Shown here in pieces: positions 54,531-64,000 of a DNA stretch of 64,000 nucleotides. The DNA is from Leptasterias polaris (taxonomy: Eukaryota; Echinodermata; Asteroidea; Forcipulatida; Asteriidae): positions 372,001 through 436,000 of the forward strand of contig JAZGTN010000223.1 in assembly GCA_037783415.1 (NCBI GenBank), given 5' to 3'. Numbering within the stretch: the first letter of the stretch is position 1; the number at the start of each line of letters is the position of its first letter. The translations under genes were made by a program, and so were the position numbers. The notes beneath the pieces are model-generated. The model did no database searches. It saw nothing but the letters and a program-made list of their open reading frames with translations, and was not told the origin of the DNA.

Positions 54531-54723
54531 CTACATGTGTAAGAGTCGTTGTACAGCATTATGCTCGTCACTTGCTAAAGTATCTTTCCGCCTCTGATAT
54601 TCTTTGTAGTCTTCCATGTTGAGGTCATCGTATTTGCGAATGATGACGTATTCTCCGTTGATTTTTAGGCCGTCACATAGCAACAGATACCTTGTGTCAT
54701 AATCTTTTACTTTGATCAGCCAT
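54531..54723 (-). CDS. Unrecognised gene, last coding exon
   Basis: Follows the acceptor CTCTCCAG and ends at TAG (54533-54531). It encodes WLIKVKDYDTRYLLLCDGLK, INGEYVIIRKYDDLNMEDYK and EYQRRKDTLASDEHNAVQRL before a short tail LHM. The alternation of hydrophobic strand, helix and strand completes the RRM-like pattern begun in the previous exon. The charged YKEYQRRKD tail is probably a helix. No stop interrupts the frame. Confidence 0.75.
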
Positions 54724-57700
54724 CTGGAGAGAACAAAAAATGTTAATTTTTGATCTTTAAAATAGAAGCCATATTTAAGTTTCTCAAAACAAATTATAAA
54801 TGAGCTATGAACTCCCTTTTTAAAAGTGAGTGATGAATTAAATAATCCTCCGATTAATAAAGTACCTACATTGTACTACTGCATGTCATTGCACTGATTA
54901 GTGACTATGGAACTCTGCTCTGAATTCACTATTCTCTCTTCTCTGCAGGGGATACCAGGTATGGGGCCAGTTCCTGAACATGTGACTACGTTTAAATGTA
55001 TTGTTGCATCTTATATAACAATAGTGTATGTATAAATAATTGATAAATATATTTGGGTTTCACCAAACAGCACATGAATGTATGAATGGAAATAAACAAA
55101 CATATAAACAAACAAACTTAATTTGATAATCAATTTTTTGAGGTTGACTACAGTGGTGTGTTGTTAACAAGATTAAATTACGCACTGATAAAAAATGCCT
55201 TATCTTTGTGTGTGCCCATTTTAAAATAACAAGCCGAAGGGTGCAAGTACACTCACTGCAGTGGTTTTTATTTTTGTTGAGAGTTGAAGGGGAAGGCTAA
55301 ATTGTTGTCAGATACTAAAATTGTAGTTTTGCGTATTTTATTATGGTGGATGTTGGATTGTATAAGAATAGTAGTTTAGCGCACATTGTAATGGTGATGT
55401 CGGAACGTACAAATAAAAGTAGTTTTTTAGCACACATTGTAATAGTGGATGTCAGATTGTACCAAGAACAGTATTTTTGTACACATTTTTAATGGTGGAT
55501 GTTGGATTGAACAAAAATAGTATTTTTGTGCATACTGTAATGGTGGATGTTGGATTGTACTAAGAATATAGATTGTACAGGTGGATGTCGGATTATATCA
55601 AGAATAGTAGTTTTGCGCACATTGTATGGTGGATGTCGGATTGTACAAAGAATAGTATTATTGTGCACATTGTAAAAATGGTTGTTGGTTTGTACCAAGA
55701 ATAGTAGTTTTCAATTGCCACATAACACTGTAATGGTGGATGTCGCATTGTACCAAGAGTAGTTGTGTGCACACTGTTATGGTGAATGTTGGATTGCACC
55801 AAGAATAGTAGTTGTGTGCACACTGTTATGGTGAATGTTGGATTGCACCAAGAATAGTAGTTGTGTGCACACTGTTATGGTGAATGTTGGATTGCACCAA
55901 GAATAGTAGTTGTGTGCACACTGTTATGGTGAATGTTGGATTGCACCAAGAATAGTAGTTGTGTGCACACTGTTATGGTGAATGTTGGATTGCACCAAGA
56001 ATAGTAGTTGTGTGCACACTGTTATGGTGAATGTTGGATTGCACCAAGAATAGTAGTTGTGTGCACACTGTTATGGTGAATGTTGGATTGCACCAAGAAT
56101 AGTAGTTGTGTGCACACTGTTATGGTGAATGTTGGATTGCACCAAGAATAGTAGTTGTGTGCACACTGTTATGGTGAATGTTGGGTTGCACCAAGAATAG
56201 TAGTTGTGTGCACACTGTTATGGTGAATGTTGGATTGCACCAAGAATAGTAGTTGTGTGCACACTGTTATGGTGAATGTTGGATTGCACCAAGAATAGTA
56301 GTTGTGTGCACACTGTTATGGTGAATGTTGGATTGCACCAAGAATAGTAGTTGTGTGCAGACTGTTATGGTGAATGTTGGATTGCACCAAGAATAGTAGT
56401 TGTGTGCACACTGTTATGGTGAATGTTGGATTGCACCAAGTTAGTAGTTGTGTGCACACTGTTATGGTGAATGTTGGATTGCACCAAGTTAGTAGTTGTG
56501 TGCACACTGTTATGGTGAATGTTGGATTGCATTGCACCAAGAATAGTAGTTTTGCACACATTAATTGTGAATGTCGGATTGTACCAAGAAAAGTAGTTTT
56601 GTGCACATTGTAACGGTGGATTTCACATTGTATTTTGAAAATTAGTTTTGCGCACATTGTAATAGTAGGCTTCACCTTGTATCTTGAATAGTAGTTTTGC
56701 GCACATTGTAATGATGGATGTTGAGATTTTACTAAGAACATGAGAATAGTAGTTTTGCTCACATTTCTAAATGTTAGGGCAAATAACCAATGGGGAAAAG
56801 AGATACGTGAATCCTGAAGTTGCTATACACAACACTATAACTTCTTATAAATTTGGATGTAGTAAAAATAAAATAATACTAATAGTATAATAATTGCATC
56901 AGGGGTCAATAATATGAATTTTAGTTTTTACCCTGTACACCTTAGGCACATGCTTTCCTGAGTACTGTGGGGTAAAAGAAATTCATGGGCACTACTCACA
57001 GGTGGGATTTGAACCCATGACCCACCCAGGGTAACAATCAAAGTAACATTCTGTGTCCCATTTGAAATTACTTTTTAAAGTAAATGTTTTGGTGCTGAGG
57101 ACATCATCATTAAGGGATAAAAGTGGGGTTGGAATGTATGGCGGGAGCATCTTAGGCCACAAGGTGTGAAATTATGAGGCCCTGCTGGCCAATTACCCAC
57201 CGGAGGTTATCTGGTGTCTTGGACAGTACAGCTATATATCGTAGGACGTCCTGTATACAGGGCGACCCTGAAATCGAGGCAAATTTTTTACCTCTCTGCG
57301 CGCGACAGTCCCTAGATACAATTTTTGTGGTTTGACTTGCCAAGCAAAGAGTCTCCTCTCCTTTGACCAAAACTTAGAAACATGTAAGGCTCCACTGGTT
57401 AGTTGCACTTATAAATGCAAAAAGTTGTGGTATTTTAGGCATTTCTACAAGGTACAAAATATGTCATACTGTCGGGGCCATAAAAAAAATTTCCCACCGA
57501 AAAAGTTTCATCAAACACTTTTTCAATTCACAATTCACGATGATCAAATCATGTGACTGAACATTCTGCTGAGCATTCTGGGGGAAAAATACAGAGGCTT
57601 AAAGAAGCCATGTGCCTTATATCATTTTCTAATAGTCTGGAGAATTTTTTTTGTAACCCCGAGCTCATATCATTATTATTATTAATATTAAAATTTAAAC

Positions 57701-60700
57701 ATCGGCTTGGTGATTCAATTATCACTGTTTATTTATATGCTTTATTATAAATGTTAAGAAACATAAAAAGACACAAAACTAAATAAAAATCAGATTTAAA
57801 AGCCAAGAATTATTTACACTCTTTTTTTTTTTTTTTTTTTTTTTGCAAATTAGGCCTACCATGGTAATTTTTAAAATTTAATAAAAACAATTTTGAATAA
57901 AATGAAGACAACTGCTGGCTATAGAGTCATACACAAAGTCTCACAGAACACTTGTAGTCACTGCAGATGTTTCTTCCACGTATGGCTTCACCGGGACACC
58001 ATACTTTCTTGTTTGCCTCGAAAACAGGTAAAACTCAAAACAAATGGGACGCTATTGAAGTCATCGAAGATCGGTGCGTGGTGTGAAAGTTTCAATGTCT
58101 TTCAAGTTTTAATATGTTTGCATATTTCTTATAAACAAAGGAAGGTAATTAGGGCATCAGTTGATATATGGCATCATTTTTTTTTCAATTCAAAGAAAAA
58201 GGCATGGTACCTCGAAAACAGGACAGGGGAGGATATAAATCATATAATTATTGTAATATTTTAGAAATGTCAGTAGGGCCTACCTGTTGTTGATGCCCTT
58301 CGTACCAAGAATCACATTCATTTCAACAAATTGAATACTTTCTATATCGTCAATGTCAACAGTGTGCAATGATTGGATAGACTTGACGATGTCGTGATGA
58401 TTTAAGTCCACTCCAGGGTAAGTGAAGCAGATTGTAAGAGGTGATAGAGCAGGAGGGGCTGTGAAAAAGCGGATTTTGCGAAGCGAAAATTCTGTCGATG
58501 CCGACTTGTGTTTTTTCCGACGATATCTTGAATGCCGTTGAGTGTTTCTTGAATGCTGGTTATCAGTACTGGCCACAGTACTGTCATGTGATCTAGATCG
58601 TCTATAAACAAATTACATTACAAGACAAACAAACTCATTACTAACACAGTAACAGCTTTATACTTCAAGAATTAAAAACAATTGGCTATGGTATGGGGGT
58701 AGACCCAGTAACTGGGGCTCTGTACTCATTTTTTGAAATTTTGATGTTCATCTTTCGTGGTGAACATCAAAATTTCAAAAAATGAGTACAGCGCCCCAGT
58801 TACTGGGTCTAGTATGGGGGCGGTTAGGGGATGGGGTAGTCTACCGCACCCAGGGATGTCCGGGGCTCTGGTCTTTTTTCATTAACTAGCATGGTCCTAA
58901 CATTCCACGCTTATAAGTTCAAAGAATGTTTTAGTTTCTGTTCTGTTTGCGACCGCAGGAATGGATGGCCAGCCAGACACATTGTCCTGGCAAGCTCGGA
59001 TGTGGAGGGCCGCTCTGACATGCACGATACGAGTGCCGCATCTACCCCCAGTCTACGGCAACTGACCTTCACACGTGGGCCGCCTCTCTGTGCAGGTTTT
59101 GTGGCTAAACTCCTCTCTGCCTTCTCAGCCTGTCCCCGTCGCCGCTGCCCCATGCCAGAGGACTCTAGTAGAGCGTGTTTTGGCGACCCTGACCGGAAAC
59201 AAGAGCGTGTTTTGGCGACCCTGACCGGAAACAAGAGCGTGTTTTGGCGACCATGACCGGAAACAAGTTTCTGACGTAAAATTCATTGACCGAAACAATT
59301 CCCGAGAGCTAGCTACGCGAAAACGGTCGGTAACCAGAACAGTTTGTGACATAGGTACATCTCTTGAAAATTCATGTTCTTAAAATATAGGCCTACAGCC
59401 TTTATTTTATTTTCAAGTAATGGAACTTGGTCTTTGTAATTTTATCAACATTTTTGATTACTATATGCTTCAATATTCTTTATTTTTAAAAGAATTCCAT
59501 TGAATTTTTCCGATAGTTTTTAGAGTCCGCCATCATGAAACCAAGCCTAACCGAGCCAACAAGTCGGTTACAGTTTGGTGGTCGGAACAGCTGCGTCACC
59601 GCGGTTCAACCGAACACGCGAAAACGCTCAACCAATGACCAAAGCTCAAACCAGGAGCGTGTTTTGGCGACCATGACCGGAAACAAGTTTCTGACGTAAA
59701 ATTCACTGACCGAAACAATTTCCGAGAGCTACGCAAAAACGGCTCGGTAACCAGAAACAGTTCATGACGTAGGTACATCTCTTGAAAATTCATGTTCTTA
59801 AAACAACCTTCATTTTATTTTCAATGGAACTTAGTCTTTGTAATTTTATCAACATTAATTGTTTTGCTTCATGGTATATATTTTTTTTTTTAAGAATTCC
59901 ATTGAAATTTTTCGATTGTTTTGTATTCCGCCATCTTGAAACCAAGCCTAACCGATCCAACAAGTCGGTTACGGGTTGGTCGGAACAGCCGCCCCACCGT
60001 GGTTCAACCGAACGCGCGAAAACGCTCAACCAATGACCAAAGCTCAAACATGTTTCTGGTTGGGGTCGCCAAAACGCACCCCAGTTTCTGGTTGGGGTCG
60101 CCAAAACGCACCCCAGTTTCTGGTTGGGGTCGCCGAATGACCTGCACCTGAGTGGATTATTAGTGAGAAATGTGTGTGCACTCCACGTCTAGTCATGTCA
60201 CTCTCTCGTCCGATACGCGCCATGTGGTTTTTTGTGCAGAAACTGCCACAAGATCATCTAGACGTTAGTGTGCGTGCAGCGCACGGGGCGTTGCTCAGTT
60301 ATTGGCGGTCTCATTCGGCATTCTGATTGGCAAGATTGGCGATCTATCATGGTGGTCTTTCTTGGAGTGTCTTTCTCCTAAGTTTGCCCAGCACTGGTCT
60401 ATTCCTTACCCTTTGATCCTCTTCGCATGGCAGCAAAGCGAGACGGCGACTTCCGTTGATAGTGAAAGTACTGTCTTGGGAAGGGATGGCATTATGTAAC
60501 TTAAAGATTATGCTGCTCGTAAAAAAATATTTAAACAAATTTAAACGTGCGATCAGAAATAAAGTCTAGTGAACAATAAACGGGAAGACATTTTGATTTT
60601 CACGCCCTGTTCCAGTGTTTTCAATTGGCCAGCAGTGTGCACTGTTCACACTACTTCTTGTTTTGAACAAAACACGAATACTGGTCATACGGGTCGGTGT

Positions 60701-61282
60701 CTAATATGTTTGCGTCACATACGGTGGGGAGGCTCCGTCAATTACCTTTTTGCGTGGTCTTTCGATCGAAAAAGAAACTTTTATCAGACAAAGTGGCACA
60801 CCATAATAGTTGGCCTACACATAATAACTGCATTACAATGCATTATTCAAGAATAGCCTAAATGTTATTGTGATAACTTACTAACTGAGCTTTAGAGGTA
60901 AAGACGATGCGCACGCCAATGCCTAAATCTTGTATAAGTCTTTTTAGCAGTTATTTTACTTTGTTTATTTTTTAAGACCTCAAACTCCAAAACAAATTCA
61001 AGGAGAGAAAAAAACGATCCTAGTAAATTCTTACCCAAACAAACTGTTCTGGATCCGAGTAATAAGTGGAAGTTTGACTTTTTCTTGCCTCCCTGCGGTA
61101 CCATCCGGCGTCTTTGCAAGTCGACCAAGAAGAGATGGTGGCGTGACAACTGATCGGGGCTGCTTACCGCCCTGGTTTGAAGTGTTCAAGACTGGTACAC
61201 TTTTCGCTCCTGATCGTTGATCATCCTCATCTGAGCTGGCTACAATGGCAGTTAATCGATTTCGGGAACTTGATATGGGCAT
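54531..61282 (-). CDS. Unrecognised three-exon gene with RRM-like C-terminal half
   Basis: Exons on the minus strand: 61282-61035, 58601-58284 and 54723-54531, with donors G/GTAAGA and AACAG/GTAGGC and acceptors TTATAG and CTCCAG. Both split codons close correctly (GG+A, AG+A). The protein is about 252 residues from ATG 61282 (270 from ATG 61336). The N-part is low complexity, with SSRNRL, SSDEDD, PPSLLGRL and NSLFG. A basic stretch RHSRYRRKKHK follows. The second half runs as strand-helix-strand-strand-helix-strand, like an RRM. I do not recognise the family; a nuclear RNA-associated role would be a guess. It converges on the GLT8D-like gene. Confidence that it is a real gene is high because three exons agree in phase. 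Confidence 0.72.
55340..56760. repeat. 49-bp minisatellite in an intron
   Basis: Unit of 49 bp containing GTGTGCACACTGTTATGGTG and TGGATTGCACCAAGAATAG. About 16 near-identical copies occupy 55755-56540; more diverged copies extend on both sides, so the centre has been homogenised or recently expanded. The last core copies carry a shared 3-bp deletion (CAAGTTAGTAG). It lies in the second intron of the minus-strand gene. Confidence 0.93.
56930..57035 (-). mobile_element. tRNA-derived SINE fragment
   Basis: Minus strand: B box GGTTCAAATCC (57015-57005), followed by CCACCTGTGAGTAGTGCCCA and CCCCACAGTACTCAGGAAAG, a tail seen after tRNA heads in invertebrate SINEs. The A box side is lost or unrecognisable. 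Confidence 0.5.
57240..58245. repeat. 1-kb interspersed repeat, copy B (inverted relative to copy A)
   Basis: Inverse copy of 8645-9660, beginning GTAGGACGTCCTGTATACAG and ending in the segment with GAAAACAGGACAGGGGAGG. It differs by small indels, including a poly-T run at 57822-57844. It lies in intron 2 of the minus-strand gene, just downstream (in gene sense) of the 58284 donor. The two copies are 48 kb apart. Confidence 0.75.
58284..58601 (-). CDS. Unrecognised gene, middle exon
   Basis: Starts after TTTATAG and ends AACAG/GTAGGC. The N-part is arginine/serine/histidine-rich and strongly basic (RSRSHDS, then RYRRKKHKSAS), a possible nuclear localisation signal. It continues with FFTAPPALSPLTICFTYPGV and an acidic helix-strand segment (DIDDIESIQFVEMNVILG). 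The exon ends GTKGINN plus two bases of an arginine codon. A 51-bp-arm hairpin element lies about 100 bp upstream in the intron. Confidence 0.72.
58700..58811. mobile_element. Near-perfect 51-bp hairpin with CTAGACCCAG termini
   Basis: Arms 58700-58750 and 58761-58811 pair at 50 of 51 positions around a 10-nt loop TCTTTCGTGG. The outer sequence (AGACCCAGTAACTGGGGC) is the terminus of the foldback family at 4131, 6817 and 11091. It looks like the two element ends joined with the whole interior deleted. Confidence 0.9.
59165..60140. mobile_element. Element with reiterated inverted ends and an internal duplication
   Basis: The left end carries three tandem copies of GAGCGTGTTTTGGCGACC...CCGGAAACAA (59168-59265). 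The right end carries three copies of TTCTGGTTGGGGTCGCCAAA (60053-60135), inverted relative to the left. Between them a 400-430-bp unit is duplicated in tandem (59237-59659 and 59660-60054, sharing GTTTCTGACGTAAAATTCA and CGAACACGCGAAAACGCTC-type blocks). It lies in intron 1 of the minus-strand gene. No protein recognised. Confidence 0.75.
61035..61282 (-). CDS. Unrecognised gene, first coding exon
   Basis: Start chosen at ATG 61282 (MPISSSRNRLTAIVASSDED). It sits just after a possible acceptor (pyrimidine run ending GGTAG, minus strand 61290-61287), which would make the upstream segment intron or 5'UTR. An in-frame ATG at 61336 would add 18 residues if that acceptor is unused. The exon is Ser/Asp/Gly/Pro-rich, ends in LITRIQNSLFG and stops two bases into a codon at donor 61034-61033. 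Confidence 0.65.
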
Positions 61283-61336
61283 CTTCCTACCAACAACAGA
61301 AGGGAAAAACAAGGATGGCAACTCGCAGGATTTCAT

Positions 61337-62017
61337 TTTGCTCTAAATACTCCAACGCGACTGTGCACAAATAGTATGAACGGGAACATCGCAAAGACAT
61401 ATTCGACTTTTTAGGCATGCGTGGCCATTATTTTGAAGTATTGTAATCATAAAGCTGTTATTGTTTCACAGAGCAGGTATGCCTAACAGTTATAGAATAC
61501 ATTCCAGTACTGCAACTGGCGAAATAAAACGACAAGCTCAGTGTAATTATAAACTTTATTGAGTTATCAGTTCCGAATATTTATCAAAGGTCGAATGTGC
61601 GCACAACTTATTTAAATTCTGCTAGGTTGCAAATTAGCATTTTGCTTTTTTGCAGCTGTAACGAGGAAATTATTTTCATTCTGTACACAAAAGAGTACAA
61701 TATTATTAACCGTAGCGAACAATGACTCCAGCTGGTGCATTATAGTTGCAGCAAGGTGGTCTCTTATCCATGCAGTGAAAGGCGTCTCAAAGTGAATTGT
61801 AAATTGAATGAAAGTGTGTGTCCCCATTATTAAATTGTAATCAATCTTTGAAATTAAATCTGATGATCACGTCTGCGTTGGAACAGCGAGTAAACTGCAA
61901 TAAGAACCGATTTTTATGGAACAAGTTTATAATATGGAATGAGTATTTCACTAGAAAATGTCTATTGCAAGTGCATATGGATCGAATCTTGTGTCATTTT
62001 TTTGTTTACCTTTAATT
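61337..62017. promoter_or_regulatory. Probable 5' flank of the minus-strand gene
   Basis: Upstream of the first coding exon on the minus strand. The nearest 100 bp has ATGGCCACGCATGCC and several CpGs, but no clear TATA box. Promoter by position only; the rest shows no gene. Confidence 0.3.
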
Positions 62018-62340
62018 AAAGTCACTGGACACGTTTGGTAATTACTCAAAATATATATTAGCATAAAAACTTACTTGGTAACGAGCAACGGAGAGCTGTT
62101 TATAGTATAAAACATTGTGAGAAACCACTCCCTCTGAAGTAACGTAGTTTTTGAGAAAGAGGTAATTTCTCACTAAAATATTTGAATCTGAAAAAGACTT
62201 CAGGCCTGAAGCCTTTTCCAGGCATCTGAAAGCACACACATTTTGTGCAACAAGGGTGTTTTTTCTTTCATTATTACTGTAGGCTATACAATTTGACAGG
62301 TTTGTGGTACATTTTGAAGACCCATTTCATTGAATAAATA
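62018..62340. mobile_element. Abundant echinoderm-like interspersed repeat
   Basis: Begins GTCACTGGACACGTTTGGTA and TTACTCAAAATATATATTAG, continues with GGTAACGAGCAACGGAGAGC, GAAGTAACGTAGTTTTTGAG and an internal palindrome GACTTCAGGCCTGAAGCC, and ends AAGGGTGTTTTTTCTTTCAT. From memory this matches a very common short repeat in sea star assemblies; that recollection needs a search. No coding capacity. Confidence 0.6.
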
Positions 62341-62432
62341 ACATAAAGCAAGATTCATCAACTCAGCATAAGCAAAAAAAGCGTTAAATACGGACACATC
62401 ACAAGGGGATAATCAATTATTTTTCACCGAAA

Positions 62433-63239
62433 TTAGAATACAAGTTTTAGATCGTCATACACAGCAATCTGATTATGTAAAAATAAATTAACTTATTTAT
62501 ATTGAAAGCAAAATCATAGAGTCTAGGTTTAGACTGTGCAAGTCTCGCGCGTAATCGAACTTCCGGGACCATTGTGGTCCCAACCATATGGAGTTTTACG
62601 TTGGCAAGGTTTTGTTTCGTCTATTATTTTAGTTTAACGTACTTTATGACCATGAAAATTAAATATGTTGTTGGGAATGTAATACTAAGTGATAAAAAAT
62701 ATGAAAGTAAAATCAATTCAACAACACAATAAAGAAAACCCAAGAATTAAACTTGACCTCAGCTTCCGGTTACTTGCAAAAAATTAAGAATTTGTGCCCA
62801 CCTCCGATCACCAAATTTGTTTTGGTCACGCGATGATAATCACCAGACGCTGTAGTAATTGTTATAACACCCCTTCCTTTGATTCTATCTGTTGATTGGC
62901 CGAGAGCGTGTCACATGGTGTTGTATATTTTTTCTCTTGTACATGTTCACCGACCAAACGAACTATTCAACGAACTATTCAACGATAGCCTAGCAACCGA
63001 TGTACTAGTGCATGGATACCCTGGTACCCTGACGTTAAACTAAAATAATAGACGAAACAAAATCTTGCCAACGTAAAACTCCATATGGTTGGGACCACAA
63101 TGGTCCCGGAAGTTCGATTACGCGCGAGACTTGCACAGTCTAAACCTAGACTCTATGATTTTGCTTTCAATATAAATAAGTTAATTTATTTTTACATAAT
63201 CAGATTGCTGTGTATGACGATCTAAAACTTGTATTCTAA
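62433..63239. mobile_element. Element with 208-bp near-perfect inverted repeats
   Basis: Arms 62433-62640 and 63032-63239 are inverted copies differing at one base (207 of 208 by eye). Each arm contains the internal palindrome GGGACCATTGTGGTCCC. The 391-bp spacer has TTATAACACCCCTTCCTTTG, which recurs inverted near 63772-63803. Ends are TTAGAATAC; no clear target duplication. It could be a foldback transposon or a recent inverted duplication. Confidence 0.85.
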
Positions 63240-63791
63240 CATTGAAGTAACGGCAATTTTCTTCTCTCCAATCCCGAAGCGTGGCGTACCGACCATTCAC
63301 CACGTCCGCAACCACACAGGAACACGGAACCATTCGTGATGCACGTTGTACACGTACATACATGTATGTACAACCTACACAGCATGTAATGTACAACCTG
63401 TACAGTGTACAATAGCACATACCCGACTAGACTTGGTTCCAAGTCTGTGCTCGTGGTTTTTAGTCTACCTGATAGCCAATACATTATTGCCTGAAATAGC
63501 GCCCTCTTGTGGATTAACCTCCGTCTTTAACCTACGATCACAATAAATGAATAAATGAATATCCCGTATACACAAGAGGGTCAAGTCTGAGATTGCGAGT
63601 TAGAGCGCGTGATAGCCAATCTGCGGGGGGAATTTTGTGTGGCTGATGCAGAGAAATAACCGCGATCTCAGACTTGAAATCAAGTCTAATACCCGACGAG
63701 CCGGCCTCCTGCGCAGGCGCATATCTGCAAGGCTGGCTTTCGTTGGTAGCAGCTAGCTAGCGCCAATCATCAGATAGAATCAAAGGAAGGA

Positions 63792-63891
63792 GTGTTATAA
63801 AACAAATATTGACTGCTTTGTCTCGTGGCATAGTAAAACTAGTCACTCTACTATGCCACTCGAAGCAGTCAATATTTGTATATTATAACAC
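63792..63891. mobile_element. Palindromic MITE with ~43-bp arms
   Basis: GTGTTATAAAACAAATATTG ... loop ... CAATATTTGTATATTATAAC: arms 63792-63835 and 63849-63891 pair with a few mismatches and indels around a 13-nt loop. Flanking AGGAAGGAG / CCCCT blocks relate it to the spacer of the 208-bp inverted repeat. Confidence 0.75.
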
Positions 63892-64000
63892 CCCTAACAA
63901 ATATTCTGCGTTTTCATTGGTTTAGAGCGCGTCACATGATATGTCTTAGTTTTACTAGAAACGGCGGCCGTGTGATAGTGCATCGTTTGCCGTGTGATAG

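Noticed and set aside
55340..56760. CRISPR-like regular repeat spacing
   Set aside because: Units are contiguous with no unique spacers, and the genome is animal; it is a minisatellite.
60302..60499. 65-codon open frame near the minus-strand gene
   Set aside because: No splice support, no recognisable domain, and opposite strand to the gene whose intron contains it.

Overview
This is a piece of an animal nuclear genome. It is AT-rich, with spliced genes, kilobase-scale introns, non-LTR retrotransposons, tRNA-derived SINEs, hAT-type and foldback DNA transposons, minisatellites and many TACATGTA palindromes. The repeat style suggests a marine invertebrate deuterostome. The interspersed repeat at 62.02-62.29 kb resembles, from memory, a very abundant echinoderm (sea star) repeat, so sea star is my best guess, unproven without a search.

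Two spliced genes can be supported. (1) On the + strand, a GLT8D1/GLT8D2-like type II Golgi glycosyltransferase of family GT8. Seven exons are firm or nearly so: 31868-31960, 33788-34058, 35549-35666, 43037-43225, 43704-43870, 43980-44098 and 47340-47518. A phase-compatible candidate first exon lies at 25421-25520. All junction phases agree, and the conceptual protein is about 400 residues with a DSD metal-binding motif and a C-terminal HxxGxxKPW motif. (2) On the - strand, a three-exon gene (61282..61035, 58601..58284, 54723..54531) encodes about 252 residues that I do not recognise. Its C-terminal half has an RRM-like order of strands and helices. The two genes converge tail to tail, with a decayed LINE and minisatellites between them.

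Layout: 0-7 kb holds MITEs and foldback elements; 7.1-9.7 kb a LINE beside a 1-kb interspersed repeat; 11.6-22.9 kb a very large compound hairpin-ended element built from 130-bp and 230-300-bp tandem monomers; 23.7-24.6 kb a small relative of it; 25-31.9 kb the candidate 5' end of the GLT8D gene with a LINE split by a hAT element, then a SINE between 15/16-bp minisatellite arrays; 31.9-47.5 kb the GLT8D gene, with two related MITE copies, a dead LINE and three more hairpin-ended elements in its introns; 49.7-50.3 kb an 18-bp minisatellite; 51.0-53.3 kb a decayed LINE; 54.5-61.3 kb the minus-strand gene, with a 49-bp minisatellite, a second copy of the 1-kb repeat, a long perfect hairpin and a duplicated TIR element in its introns; 62-64 kb inverted-repeat elements, one with 208-bp arms at 207/208 identity.

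The most interesting structure is the hairpin-ended family at 11.6-22.9, 23.7-24.6 and 38.26-41.4 kb. Its members start with ACTAGA plus a perfect hairpin whose stem covaries between copies. The core is made of about 130-bp tandem monomers carrying CTTCCGG/CCGGAAG, and many copies carry TGACGTCA. Complete members end in a hairpin that repeats a motif from the 5' end, once in triplicate. The architecture recalls non-autonomous Helentron/DINE/pearl-type rolling-circle elements, but the assignment is inference.
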